The position numbers were made by a program, and so were the translations under genes. From Acidovorax sp. NB1 (GTDB lineage: Bacteria > Pseudomonadota > Gammaproteobacteria > Burkholderiales > Burkholderiaceae_C), in NCBI RefSeq assembly GCF_005405905.1, contig NZ_BJHU01000048.1, positions 1-64,000 on the forward strand: DNA of 64,000 bases, given 5' to 3'. Each line of letters opens with the position of its first letter. The first letter of the stretch is position 1. Below are positions 1 through 9,477 of the stretch, piece by piece. The notes beneath the pieces are model-generated. The model was not told where the DNA came from. It saw only the letters and a program-made list of their open reading frames with translations, and ran no database searches.

Positions 1-375
<375 letters not shown>

Positions 376-488
376 TTTCAATTCTCCAAAGAGCGATGCC
401 TGTGTTGGGGTTTAACGTCTGCACCCGATTGCTGATTCGTCCTGCACAGAGCAACGGGACGGCACCGGGTCGCAGATTGCAAAAAAAT

Positions 489-540
489 TTGCTATTCAAT
501 CAATAGCTGCTAGCGCTTATTGGACAGGCGCCAGCAACTA
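489..540. repeat. Dispersed repeat family A, copy 1 (fusA-tuf spacer)
   Basis: Contains the family core AATAGCTGCTAGCGCTTAT followed by TGGACAGGCGCC. Related copies sit near 6053, 9401, 13608, 16793, 20833, 28513, 30740, 34083 and 43783. It lies just after the fusA stop codon on the transcribed strand. Similar short repeats are common in Comamonadaceae spacers; their function is unknown to me. Confidence 0.75.
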
Positions 541-549
541 TTTAGAGCA

Positions 550-2652
550 TTATTTTGCGCGAGCAGCCATGATGGCTTCAGACACGTTGCGAGGTGCTTC
601 GCTGTAGTGCTTGAATTCCATCGAGTACGTAGCCCGGCCTTGCGTTGCGGAACGCAGGGTCGTGGAGTAGCCGAACATTTCCGACAGCGGCACTTCAGCG
701 CGGATGGCCTTGCCACCGCCTGGGATGTCATCCATGCCCTGCACCATGCCGCGACGGCTGGACAGGTCGCCCATCACGTTGCCGGCGTAGTCTTCAGGCG
801 TTTCCACTTCCACGGCCATCATGGGTTCCAGGATGACCGGACCGGCCTTCTTGCAACCTTCCTTGAAGCCGAAGATGGCAGCCATCTTAAACGCCAGTTC
901 GTTCGAGTCCACATCGTGGTACGAACCGAAGTGCAGCGTGACCTTGACGTCCACCACGGGGTAGCCGGCCAGCACGCCTTGCGTGACGGCTTCGTTGATA
1001 CCCTTTTCCACCGCTGGGATGAATTCGCGAGGCACCACGCCGCCCTTGATCGCATCGACGAACTCGATGCCTTTGCCGGCTTCGTTCGGCTCGATCTTGA
1101 GCACAACGTGGCCGTACTGGCCCTTACCACCGGACTGGCGCACAAACTTGCCTTCGGCTTCTTCCACCGTCTTGCGGATGGTTTCGCGGTAGGCAACCTG
1201 GGGCTTGCCCACGTTGGCTTCCACACCGAATTCACGCTTCATGCGGTCCACGATGATTTCCAGGTGGAGCTCGCCCATACCGGAAATGATGGTCTGGCCG
1301 GATTCTTCGTCGGTCTTCACGCGGAAGGATGGATCTTCAGCAGCCAGACGCTGCAGTGCGATACCCATCTTTTCCTGGTCGGCCTTGGTCTTGGGTTCCA
1401 CAGCCTGCGAAATCACGGGCTCAGGGAAAATCATGCGCTCGAGAATGATCTGCGAGTTCACGTCGCACAGGGTTTCGCCCGTGGTCACTTCCTTCAGGCC
1501 CACGCAGGCAGCGATGTCACCGGCGCGAATTTCTTCGACTTCCTGGCGCTCGTTGGCATGCATCTGCACGATACGGCCGATACGCTCTTTCTTGCCCTTG
1601 ATGGGGTTGTAGACCGTGTCGCCCTTGGTCAGCACGCCGGAGTACACGCGCACGAAGGTCAGCTGGCCCACGAACGGGTCCGTCATCAGCTTGAACGCCA
1701 GCGCAGAGAACTTCTCTGCGTCGTCGGCCTTGCGGGAAACAGGCTGCTCGTCATCGTCCGTGCCGGTCACATCAGGAATGTCCGTTGGCGCAGGCAGGTA
1801 GTCGATCACGGCGTCCAGCATGCGCTGCACACCCTTGTTCTTGAACGCGGTACCGCACAGCATCGGGTGGATTTCCGTGGCGATGGTGCGTGTACGCAGG
1901 CCCAGCTTGATCTCGGCTTCGCTCAAGTCACCTTCTTCGAGGTACTTGTTCATCAGGTCTTCAGACGCTTCGGCAGCGGCTTCCACCATCTTCTCGCGCC
2001 ATTCCTTGGCGGACTCCACCAGGTCGGCCGGGATGTCTTCGTAGCTGAACTTCATGCCTTGCGAGGCTTCGTCCCAGATGATGGCCTTCATCTTGAGCAG
2101 GTCCACCACGCCGGTGAACTTGTCTTCGGCACCAATCGGGATCACGACGGGCACGGGGTTGGCCTTCAGGCGCAGCTTCATCTGGTCGTAGACCTTGAAG
2201 AAGTTGGCACCGGTGCGGTCCATCTTGTTCACAAAGGCCAGACGAGGCACCTTGTACTTGTTGGCCTGGCGCCACACGGTTTCCGACTGAGGCTGCACGC
2301 CGCCCACGGCACAGTACACCATGCAGGCGCCGTCCAGCACGCGCATGGAACGCTCCACTTCGATCGTGAAGTCCACGTGACCGGGGGTGTCGATGATGTT
2401 GAAGCGGTGCTCGTCGTACGAGTTGTCCATGCCCTTCCAGAAGCAGGTCGTGGCAGCCGAGGTGATCGTGATGCCGCGCTCTTGCTCTTGTTCCATCCAG
2501 TCCATGGTGGCAGCGCCGTCGTGCACTTCACCAATCTTGTGGCTCACGCCCGTGTAGAACAGAATGCGTTCGGTGGTCGTGGTCTTGCCAGCGTCAATGT
2601 GGGCCGAGATACCGATATTGCGGTAGCGCTCGATGGGAGTCTTGCGAGCCAT
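550..2652 (-). CDS. fusA: Elongation factor G
   Basis: GTPase that drives translocation and, with RRF, ribosome recycling. It is 700 residues, the usual length. Motifs in order: [14 protein letters not shown] (G1), DTPGHVDF (G3), [10 protein letters not shown] (G4), then domains II-V ending [10 protein letters not shown] start it at [12 protein letters not shown] (2652), not at the longer in-frame codon upstream, because that is the family N-terminus and AAGGATCC precedes it. It lies between rpsG and tuf in the standard str order, with an intercistronic hairpin upstream (2744-2772). No fusidic-acid-type anomaly could be judged by eye. Confidence 0.99.
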   Translation of the reverse strand: MARKTPIERYRNIGISAHIDAGKTTTTERILFYTGVSHKIGEVHDGAATMDWMEQEQERGITITSAATTCFWKGMDNSYDEHRFNIIDTPGHVDFTIEVERSMRVLDGACMVYCAVGGVQPQSETVWRQANKYKVPRLAFVNKMDRTGANFFKVYDQMKLRLKANPVPVVIPIGAEDKFTGVVDLLKMKAIIWDEASQGMKFSYEDIPADLVESAKEWREKMVEAAAEASEDLMNKYLEEGDLSEAEIKLGLRTRTIATEIHPMLCGTAFKNKGVQRMLDAVIDYLPAPTDIPDVTGTDDDEQPVSRKADDAEKFSALAFKLMTDPFVGQLTFVRVYSGVLTKGDTVYNPIKGKKERIGRIVQMHANERQEVEEIRAGDIAACVGLKEVTTGETLCDVNSQIILERMIFPEPVISQAVEPKTKADQEKMGIALQRLAAEDPSFRVKTDEESGQTIISGMGELHLEIIVDRMKREFGVEANVGKPQVAYRETIRKTVEEAEGKFVRQSGGKGQYGHVVLKIEPNEAGKGIEFVDAIKGGVVPREFIPAVEKGINEAVTQGVLAGYPVVDVKVTLHFGSYHDVDSNELAFKMAAIFGFKEGCKKAGPVILEPMMAVEVETPEDYAGNVMGDLSSRRGMVQGMDDIPGGGKAIRAEVPLSEMFGYSTTLRSATQGRATYSMEFKHYSEAPRNVSEAIMAARAK

Positions 2653-2743
2653 GGTGGATCCTTGATGGGTCGTATTGGGGAGGGTGTCGGGCAGCCATAC
2701 TGGCAAGAATGCCCGTCAATTTTGTGACTGCCTGAATCGACAC

Positions 2744-2772
2744 AAGGCTGCAGGCAAAACACCTGCAGCCTT
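2744..2772 (-). other. Perfect intercistronic hairpin between rpsG and fusA
   Basis: Eleven-base arms AAGGCTGCAGG (2744-2754) and CCTGCAGCCTT (2762-2772) around a 7-base loop. No T-run follows on either strand, so it is not a standard intrinsic terminator. Its position inside the str operon suggests RNA processing, partial attenuation or 3'-end protection of the rpsL-rpsG message; this is inference. Confidence 0.6.
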
Positions 2773-2798
2773 GGCCTATATCAGGACAAATCCGCGTT

Positions 2799-3272
2799 TT
2801 AGAAGCGGAAGTGGCTGAATGCCTTGTTGGCTTCGGCCATGCGGTGAACTTCGTCACGCTTCTTCATGGCGCCGCCACGGCCTTCGGTGGCTTCCAGCAG
2901 TTCGTTGGCCAGACGTTGGGCCATCGACTTTTCGCCACGCTTGCGGGCGGCTTCCTTGATCCAGCGCATGGACAGGGCCAGGCGACGGACAGGACGCACT
3001 TCCACAGGCACCTGGTAGTTGGCACCACCCACGCGGCGGGACTTCACTTCCACCATGGGCTTCACGTTGTTGATGGCAACGGTGAAGGCTTCCAGAGGGT
3101 CCTTATCGGGGTGCTTCTTCTCGATCAGTTCCAGGGCGCCGTAAATGATGCGCTCTGCAACTGCCTTCTTGCCGCCTTCCATGATCACGTTCATGAATTT
3201 GGACAGCTCTACATTGCCGAACTTGGGATCCGGCAGGATTTCACGTTTGGGGACTTCGCGACGACGTGGCAT
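2799..3272 (-). CDS. rpsG: 30S ribosomal protein S7
   Basis: Primary 16S rRNA-binding protein that nucleates assembly of the 30S head. It is 157 residues, starting [18 protein letters not shown] and ending NKAFSHFRF, full length for the family. GAGG lies seven bases before the ATG. It sits 171 bp after rpsL and 146 bp before fusA. In E. coli S7 represses its own operon by binding the rpsL-rpsG spacer; whether the spacer here (3273-3443) can do so cannot be read directly. Confidence 0.99.
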   Translation of the reverse strand: MPRRREVPKREILPDPKFGNVELSKFMNVIMEGGKKAVAERIIYGALELIEKKHPDKDPLEAFTVAINNVKPMVEVKSRRVGGANYQVPVEVRPVRRLALSMRWIKEAARKRGEKSMAQRLANELLEATEGRGGAMKKRDEVHRMAEANKAFSHFRF

Positions 3273-3443
3273 TTTTTACCTCTATCTTTGCTTCAGTTGG
3301 CACCGTTTCCGGCACCGCGAGAGCCAATTCAGGACTCCCACTTACTCGACCCGCGCAGACTATCTGCGTTTGGGGTCACTACGCTGGATCACCGCGCCAC
3401 GCGGGAAACAGCACCGAAAATTCTTTGCAAAAAAGCGCAGGGC

Positions 3444-3821
3444 TTACTTGGCCTTGGGCTTCTTGGCGCCGTACTTGGAGCGCGCTTGCTTGCGGTCTTT
3501 CACGCCTTGCAAGTCGAGCGAACCACGCACGATGTGGTAACGCACACCGGGCAAGTCCTTCACACGACCGCCGCGAACCAGCACCACGCTGTGTTCCTGC
3601 AGGTTGTGGCCTTCACCGCCGATGTAGGAGATCACCTCAAAACCGTTGGTCAGGCGCACCTTGGCAACCTTACGCAGAGCGGAGTTAGGCTTCTTAGGCG
3701 TCGTGGTGTACACACGGGTGCACACGCCGCGGCGCTGTGGAGAGTTTTCCATCGCAGGGCTCTTGGACTTGGTCTTTTCGACCTCGCGCCCCTGACGGAC
3801 CAGTTGATTGATGGTTGGCAT
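3444..3821 (-). CDS. rpsL: 30S ribosomal protein S12
   Basis: Decoding-centre protein of the small subunit, 125 residues, starting [13 protein letters not shown]. The streptomycin-relevant residues are the sensitive type: Lys43 in [12 protein letters not shown] and Lys88 in GRVKDLPG. Asp89, the usual beta-methylthiolation site, is present. It is the first gene of the str operon; AGGGACG precedes the start. A candidate sigma70 promoter lies at 3887-3915 on the same strand. Confidence 0.99.
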   Translation of the reverse strand: MPTINQLVRQGREVEKTKSKSPAMENSPQRRGVCTRVYTTTPKKPNSALRKVAKVRLTNGFEVISYIGGEGHNLQEHSVVLVRGGRVKDLPGVRYHIVRGSLDLQGVKDRKQARSKYGAKKPKAK

Positions 3822-3862
3822 GAAATACGTCCCTAAACGTAAAAAACGAAAACGTGAAACCC

Positions 3863-3915
3863 TTCGGAAATTCCGAAAAGCCTTCTAATGTAGCAGCAAG
3901 CCCCTGAACGGGCAA
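3863..3915 (-). promoter_or_regulatory. Candidate str-operon promoter and palindromic leader element
   Basis: Read on the minus strand: -35 TTGCCC (3915-3910), 17-base spacer, -10 TACATT (3892-3887). Each hexamer matches consensus at 4 of 6 positions. The leader then carries a palindrome of TTCGGAA and TTCCGAA arms (3863-3877) about 40 bases before rpsL. It is the only well-spaced pair I found upstream of rpsL. The transcription start is not proven. Confidence 0.45.
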
Positions 3916-4039
3916 GCGGTACGAGGCTTCTCCCCATGGACGCAGCAAGCGTTCTCTCTCGGCCCAGCCGGACTGCGGCGCAAAGCATCGCCACCCACAA
4001 CCGTCGAAAGCGCGCTACCCACGGGCGGCAGCCGTGCAA

Positions 4040-4133
4040 GGGCCGCCCCGCAGCACCGGCTGCGCCCCCTTCCCGAATCGCGCAGCGATTCGAGAGAAGG
4101 GGGTGAAGGCGCGACAGCGCCTCAGGGGGTTGC
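4040..4133. repeat. Dispersed GC-rich repeat family B, copy 1
   Basis: Spacer block ending in CAGGGGGTTGCC, with internal inverted pieces GAATCGC/GCGATTC and GGCGC/GCGCC. The same theme (CCCCCTGAG..CGC..CTTC.CCCC) recurs near 5365, 8335, 15278, 27592, 32705, 42688 and 47128. Together with the promoter at 3887-3915 it accounts for most of the 315-bp gap 3822-4136, which holds no gene. Confidence 0.6.
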
Positions 4134-4136
4134 CCT

Positions 4137-5306
4137 CTACTTGATCCAAAGACGGATCGCATCCCAGGCGCGACCCAGAATACCCGCCTGCTCCACCGCC
4201 TCCAGCGCCACCAACGGCACCTCGCCGACGGACTGCTCGCCCAGCATCACCTTCAGGGTGCCGATAGGCTGGCCCTTGGTGTAAGGCGCCACCAGCGGAT
4301 CGGGGCGGGATATCTGGGTCGTGACCTTGCCAGCGCTGCCCGCAGGCACGGCCACGACGATGGCTTCTTCGCGGCCGATTTTCAGCACGCTGTCCTTGCC
4401 CTTCCAGACAGCGGGCGTGGCCACGGGCTTGCCTGCGTCGAACAGCTTGACCGCCTCGAACGCGGTGTAGCCCCAGTTCAGCAGCTTCTGGCTTTCGTTC
4501 GCGCGCGCGTTTTCGCTTGCGGCGCCGAGCACGATGGACAGCAGGCGGCGCTGGCCCACGCCGGGGAATTCACGCTTGGACGTGGCCACCAGGCAGTAGC
4601 CCGCGGCGGCGGTGTGGCCGGTCTTGAGGCCGTCCACGGTCGGGTCGCGGAACAGCAGCGAATTGCGGTTGCTGCCGTTCGATGCCGGGGTGCCCGGGTA
4701 GCTGTACTGCTTGGTGGAGTAATAGTGCATGTACTCCGGGAAGTCCTTCATCAGGCGCATGGCCAGCACGGAGAGGTCACGCGCCGTGGTGGTGTGGCCG
4801 GGCTCGGTCAGGCCTTCGGGGTTCTTGTAGCTCGTGCCGTTCATGCCCAGGGCCTTGGCCTGGTCGTTCATGAGCTTGACGAAGTTCTCGGCCGTGCCGC
4901 CCACGCCTTCGGCCAGGGCCATGGTGGCGTCGTTGCCGGACTGCACGATCATGCCCTTGATGAGGTCTTCGACCGGCACCTGCATCTTGGGGTCGATGAA
5001 CATGCGCGAGCCAGGCATCTTCCAGGCGCGCACGCTCACCGGCAGCTTCTGGTCCAGCGCGATCTTCTTGGCGCGCAGCGCGTCAAACACCAGGTAGCCC
5101 GTCATGAGCTTGGTGAGCGAGGCCTGCTCCACCGGTGCGTCGATGTCCTTGGCGGCCAGCACCTGGTTGGCGGTGACATCCACCAGCATGTAGGTGCGCG
5201 CGGCGATTTCGGGGGGCTGGGGTGCCTGGGCCAGGGCGCCAAAGGCAGCCGGGGCCACCGCAGCAAAGACGGCCAGGGATCGCAACGCAGACAGGATTCG
5301 TTTCAT
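4137..5306 (-). CDS. dacC: D-alanyl-D-alanine carboxypeptidase (PBP5/6 type)
   Basis: Low-molecular-weight penicillin-binding protein that trims the terminal D-Ala from peptidoglycan stem peptides in the periplasm. It is 389 residues with a signal peptide (about 1-27, cut after ALAQA). The serine-protease-like motifs are all present: SLTK (63-66), SGN (123-125) and KTG (228-230). A C-terminal PBP5-like beta domain follows, ending in an amphipathic tail (RAWDAIRLWIK) that in this family anchors the protein to the inner membrane. dacA and dacC orthologues are not separable by eye, so the symbol is provisional. Confidence 0.95.
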   Translation of the reverse strand: MKRILSALRSLAVFAAVAPAAFGALAQAPQPPEIAARTYMLVDVTANQVLAAKDIDAPVEQASLTKLMTGYLVFDALRAKKIALDQKLPVSVRAWKMPGSRMFIDPKMQVPVEDLIKGMIVQSGNDATMALAEGVGGTAENFVKLMNDQAKALGMNGTSYKNPEGLTEPGHTTTARDLSVLAMRLMKDFPEYMHYYSTKQYSYPGTPASNGSNRNSLLFRDPTVDGLKTGHTAAAGYCLVATSKREFPGVGQRRLLSIVLGAASENARANESQKLLNWGYTAFEAVKLFDAGKPVATPAVWKGKDSVLKIGREEAIVVAVPAGSAGKVTTQISRPDPLVAPYTKGQPIGTLKVMLGEQSVGEVPLVALEAVEQAGILGRAWDAIRLWIK

Positions 5307-5364
5307 GGGGCAATAGGGGGCTGGAGAGGCTCAGAAAAAGAGGAAAAGAAAAATGCGCAGAGAG

Positions 5365-5400
5365 GGGATGAAGGCCCGGAGAGCCCGGGCCGCCCCCTCA
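5365..5400. repeat. Dispersed repeat family B, short copy
   Basis: Short GC-rich block (GATGAAGGCCCGGAGAGCCC then GCCGCCCCCTCAGGCGCC) between the start of dacC and the end of the upstream hydrolase gene. It matches the right half of the 4040-4133 block. Confidence 0.4.
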
Positions 5401-6048
5401 GGCGCCCGATTGCAGGTGGCGCACCACCAGATTCTTCAAGAGCGGCAATTGTCCGTGAAAGAAATGCCCCCCTGCGGGGATCACTGTGACAGGCAGTATC
5501 TGGGGCCGTGCCCAGTCCATGACGGATGCCAGTGGCACGGTGTCGTCCGCCTCGCCATGCACGACCAGGGTGCTCAGGTGGGCGTCGGGGGGCACCGGGG
5601 CCACGGTGAATCGGCTGGCGGCGGTGCCAACCAGCACGGTTTTGTCCACGCGGCCCGTCGGCCAGAGCGCCGCCAGCGCGTGGCTGGTGACAAAGGCGCC
5701 AAACGAAAAACCCGCCAGCGCGATGCGCTGGCCTTCAGCCACAGGCGCCACCTGCTCCACCACGGCGAGCAGGTCTTGCAACTCGCCCCGGCCGTCGTCA
5801 TGCACACCCGCTGTGCCGCCCACACCCCGGAAGTTGAAGCGCACGGCCGTCCAGCCGCATTGCACCAAGGCGCGCGCCAGGGTCTGCACCACCTTGTTGT
5901 CCATGGTGCCGCCAAACAGCGGATGGGGGTGGGCAATGATGGCCACGCCCCGGGGGCTGGCGCCCTCGGCCAGCGCGGCGCTGTCGCGCACGGCCTCGAT
6001 GGCGCCTGCGGGGCCGGTCAGGGTCAGGCGTTCGGTCTGGGCATTCAC
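5398..6048 (-). CDS. Alpha/beta hydrolase (COG2945-like)
   Basis: Cytoplasmic serine hydrolase of unknown substrate, 216 residues. Visible motifs: HPHPLFGGTMDNKVV (about 40-54), typical of this family; nucleophile elbow GFSFGAF with Ser115; acidic residue in HGEADD (168-169); and a His in the GGHFFHG segment (195 or 198). No signal peptide. It lies 91 bp upstream of dacC on the same strand and 92 bp after the ferredoxin gene, so it may be part of the hemJ-vanZ-ferredoxin run. The biochemical role cannot be named from sequence. Confidence 0.85.
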   Translation of the reverse strand: MNAQTERLTLTGPAGAIEAVRDSAALAEGASPRGVAIIAHPHPLFGGTMDNKVVQTLARALVQCGWTAVRFNFRGVGGTAGVHDDGRGELQDLLAVVEQVAPVAEGQRIALAGFSFGAFVTSHALAALWPTGRVDKTVLVGTAASRFTVAPVPPDAHLSTLVVHGEADDTVPLASVMDWARPQILPVTVIPAGGHFFHGQLPLLKNLVVRHLQSGA

Positions 6049-6052
6049 GGGA

Positions 6053-6094
6053 TTGCTACTCTATTAATAGCTGCAAACGCTTATCCATCAGGCG
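6053..6094. repeat. Dispersed repeat family A, copy 2
   Basis: Core AATAGCTGCAAACGCTTAT flanked by TTGCTACTCTATT and CCATCAGGCGG. It fills most of the spacer between the ferredoxin gene and the hydrolase gene. Confidence 0.65.
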
Positions 6095-6140
6095 GAAGCA
6101 GCCAAAATCATTCAAAAACCGAAGCGGGATGGAGCCCGTA

Positions 6141-6500
6141 TCAGCGGCCAAGTTCCGCTGGCGTGACCAGGCGTTCCACCACCTGGCCGTTCTTGAGGTG
6201 CGATTCGACGATTTCGTCGATATCGGCTGCGTCCACGTAGGTGTACCAGGTGCCTTCTGGGTAGACCACGGCCACAGGGCCGCCCGCGCAGCGGTCCAGG
6301 CAGCCTGCCTTGTTCACGCGCACCTTGCCGGCGCCCGCCAGCCCGGCCGCCTTGACCTGGGCCTTGCAGCGGTCAAACCCCGCCTGGGCGTTGTGGTGGG
6401 CACAGCTGTCTTCGCCGTTGGTGCGGTCGTTCAGGCAAAAGAAGATGTGGCGCTGGTAATAGCCGGGCGCTGCGGCCGGTGCGGTGGATGGTTCGCTCAT
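6141..6500 (-). CDS. Thioredoxin-like [2Fe-2S] ferredoxin
   Basis: Small electron-transfer protein, 119 residues. The spacing of Cys22, Cys33, Cys67 and Cys71 (C-x10-C, then C-x3-C in GCLDRCAGG) matches the thioredoxin-fold 2Fe-2S family also found in NuoE-type subunits. Its redox partner is unknown. The start is 9 bp after the VanZ-family stop codon, consistent with one transcript. The N-terminal 12 residues are Ala/Pro-rich and probably disordered. Confidence 0.9.
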   Translation of the reverse strand: MSEPSTAPAAAPGYYQRHIFFCLNDRTNGEDSCAHHNAQAGFDRCKAQVKAAGLAGAGKVRVNKAGCLDRCAGGPVAVVYPEGTWYTYVDAADIDEIVESHLKNGQVVERLVTPAELGR

Positions 6501-6509
6501 CCCGGCATT

Positions 6510-7613
6510 TTAGGTTTGCGCATCCCGCCGGGACACGCGCAGCAACACATACAGCAGCGTGGCATAAGGCCACAGCCAGCCCAGCCACTGCCCCAGGCCG
6601 TAGAAACGGATGAAGCGCCCCTGCTCCCAGATCTGCAGCGTCTGGGCGAAATACGCGCTGGTGGGCGCCTGGTTGAGCAGCGCCAGGTGCCAGGCCAGCG
6701 CCAGCAGCAGCATGGCGGCGCAGGCCCGGCGCGGCAGGGCCAGCAAGAGCAGCGCCAGCGCCAGCGCGCCCCACACGCCCACGCGCACGGGCAGGCTCAT
6801 CCATTCCCAGGCGTGCACCGGGCCCCAGCTCAACGCGGCCGACAGCGCCGTGAGGACCACACCCACCGCCACCACCCCCAGCGCAAACAGCGCGCGCCGC
6901 CCCATCTGGCGGATCACGCAGTAGCCCAGCAGGCAGGGGATGAGCAGGCCCAGCGTCACACACAGCAGCTCGCCACTGGGCGAGAGCGGGTCGAGCGCTG
7001 CCTCGCGCAGGGGCAGCCAGTCCAGAAACGGGGTGTCGGCCAGCAGCTCGATGAGCGCCGCCTCCAGCCGCTCCAGCACCTGGCCCAGGCCAAAGGGCAC
7101 AGCCGCCGGGAACAGCAGCGCCATCGGCCACAGCGCCAGCAACACCATGCCTCCCGAAGCGTCCGAGACAAACCAGCGCGAGCGAAAGTCGCTCCAGCGG
7201 TCCAGCGCGCCCAGGCGCTCCAGCAGGGCGGCGCTCAGGGCGCCCGCCAGGGTGCCGCCCATGTTGAGCAGCAGGTCCAGGTTCGACGGCACCCGCCGGG
7301 GCAGGTAGATCTGCAGAAACTCCAGTGACAGCGACAGCAGCGTGCCCGCCACCGTGGCCAGCGCCACGGCCGCCAGCACACGCCGCCAGCCCGAGCGCAG
7401 CAGGCCCAGCACCAGCAAAAAGCCCAGCGGCGCATAACCCGCGGCGTTGGTGACCACGTCAAACCCCGTCCAGTACGGCGGGGGCAGGCGGGCCAGCAGG
7501 AACACCAGCGGGTCAATGCCCTGCGCGCGCCAGCCGTCAAACGGGAACAGGCTCGCAAAAACAATGAGCGCCGTGTAGATCAGCGCCAGGGGCCAGGCAG
7601 AAGTCTTGTGCAC
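6510..7613 (-). CDS. VanZ-family integral membrane protein
   Basis: 367-residue polytopic inner-membrane protein. The N-terminal part (about 1-130) has VanZ-domain features: SLFPFDGWR, a YAPLGFLLVLGL helix, and the conserved SLEFLQIYLPRR...SNLDLLLNMGGTLAG block. A C-terminal extension adds several more hydrophobic helices. VanZ proteins are tied to teicoplanin resistance in Gram-positives; in Gram-negatives the function is unknown. It starts 19 bp after the hemJ stop and is followed directly by the ferredoxin gene. Confidence 0.85.
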   Translation of the reverse strand: MHKTSAWPLALIYTALIVFASLFPFDGWRAQGIDPLVFLLARLPPPYWTGFDVVTNAAGYAPLGFLLVLGLLRSGWRRVLAAVALATVAGTLLSLSLEFLQIYLPRRVPSNLDLLLNMGGTLAGALSAALLERLGALDRWSDFRSRWFVSDASGGMVLLALWPMALLFPAAVPFGLGQVLERLEAALIELLADTPFLDWLPLREAALDPLSPSGELLCVTLGLLIPCLLGYCVIRQMGRRALFALGVVAVGVVLTALSAALSWGPVHAWEWMSLPVRVGVWGALALALLLLALPRRACAAMLLLALAWHLALLNQAPTSAYFAQTLQIWEQGRFIRFYGLGQWLGWLWPYATLLYVLLRVSRRDAQT

Positions 7614-7632
7614 CAGCGTCCGCCCTGCACCA

Positions 7633-8061
7633 TCAAAACGGTTTGACCACCACCAGGATCACCGCCACCAGCAGCAGCAGGACGGGCGCCTCGTTGAACC
7701 AGCGGAACCACACATGGCTCCTTCGGCAGGTGCCATCGGCCAGCTTGCGCAGCAGCACGGCGCAGGCATGGTGGTAGCCGATCACCAGCAGCACCACGGC
7801 CAGCTTGGCGTGCATCCAGCCATTGCCATGGCCCCGGCCGATGCCGTAGCCCATCCAGAGCCACACCCCCAGGGCCAGCGCAGGCACCGCCAGCAAGGTG
7901 GTGAAGCGCAGCAGCTTGCGCGCCATCAACAGCAGCCGTTCGCGCTCAGCCACCGAGCCCGGGGCCACCATCTGCAGGTTCACGAAGATGCGTGGCAAAT
8001 AGAAAAGGCCAGCAAACCAGCTGGCCACGAAAACGATGTGAAAGGCTTTGACCCAGAGCAT
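7633..8061 (-). CDS. hemJ: Protoporphyrinogen oxidase HemJ (CopD/UPF0093 family)
   Basis: Membrane protein catalysing oxidation of protoporphyrinogen IX to protoporphyrin IX in haem synthesis. It is 142 residues with four hydrophobic helices. The N-terminal signature is nearly canonical (MLWVKAFHIVFVASWFAGLF, with His8), as is the C-terminal FRWFNEAPVLLL. It lies divergent from hemB, another haem gene, which supports the call. A minus-strand terminator and possible small RNA (8110-8209) lie directly upstream, so its transcript either starts within about 50 bases of the ATG or reads through that terminator. Confidence 0.9.
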   Translation of the reverse strand: MLWVKAFHIVFVASWFAGLFYLPRIFVNLQMVAPGSVAERERLLLMARKLLRFTTLLAVPALALGVWLWMGYGIGRGHGNGWMHAKLAVVLLVIGYHHACAVLLRKLADGTCRRSHVWFRWFNEAPVLLLLVAVILVVVKPF

Positions 8062-8109
8062 GGGTGCAGTTTACGTTCCAGCAAGCTTTGCTACGGCCCA
8101 GACCCGGAC

Positions 8110-8136
8110 AAAAAAAGCCCGGCTGTCCGCCGGGCC
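8110..8136 (-). terminator. Intrinsic terminator upstream of hemJ
   Basis: Minus-strand stem GCCCGGC/GCCGGGC (arms 8135-8129 and 8123-8117) with loop GGACA, followed by seven T residues. No protein gene lies upstream of it on this strand before hemB, so it must end a non-coding or leader transcript. Confidence 0.8.
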
Positions 8137-8209
8137 AGGAAAGCCTGTTTTGCATTGCTGCAATCCGAGGCCCCGCTCAGGGAGGAAAGCGGGGGGCAGC
8201 AAGCCGCCC
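8110..8209 (-). ncRNA. Candidate small RNA with anti-Shine-Dalgarno loop
   Basis: Predicted transcript of about 100 nt. It begins a few bases after a sigma70-like promoter (8216-8244) and ends at an intrinsic terminator (8110-8136). Internally, arms CCCCGCT and AGCGGGG (8194-8171 on this strand) close a 10-base loop reading UUCCUCCCUG, which can pair with a GGAGGAA Shine-Dalgarno sequence. No ORF is evident. It could instead be the attenuated leader of hemJ, whose ATG is about 50 bases downstream. I cannot assign it to a known RNA family. Confidence 0.5.
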
Positions 8210-8215
8210 GGCGCC

Positions 8216-8244
8216 AATTTAGCACCGGGCACAGGCTGTTACAA
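8216..8244 (-). promoter_or_regulatory. Candidate promoter of the small RNA
   Basis: Minus-strand -35 TTGTAA (8244-8239), a 17-base spacer and -10 TAAATT (8221-8216), each 4 of 6 to the sigma70 consensus. The expected start is near 8209. Confidence 0.4.
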
Positions 8245-8262
8245 GCGGCATTTCCAGAGTGA

Positions 8263-9435
<1,173 letters not shown>

Positions 9436-9477
9436 CAGAAGCCATTTTTTGAACACAAACCCGGGGCCCAGTTGTTC

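Noticed and set aside
520..2727. 735-residue open frame antisense to fusA
   Set aside because: It mirrors the third-position GC bias of fusA, has His/Val/Leu/Gly-rich composition without any family, and fusA is certain.
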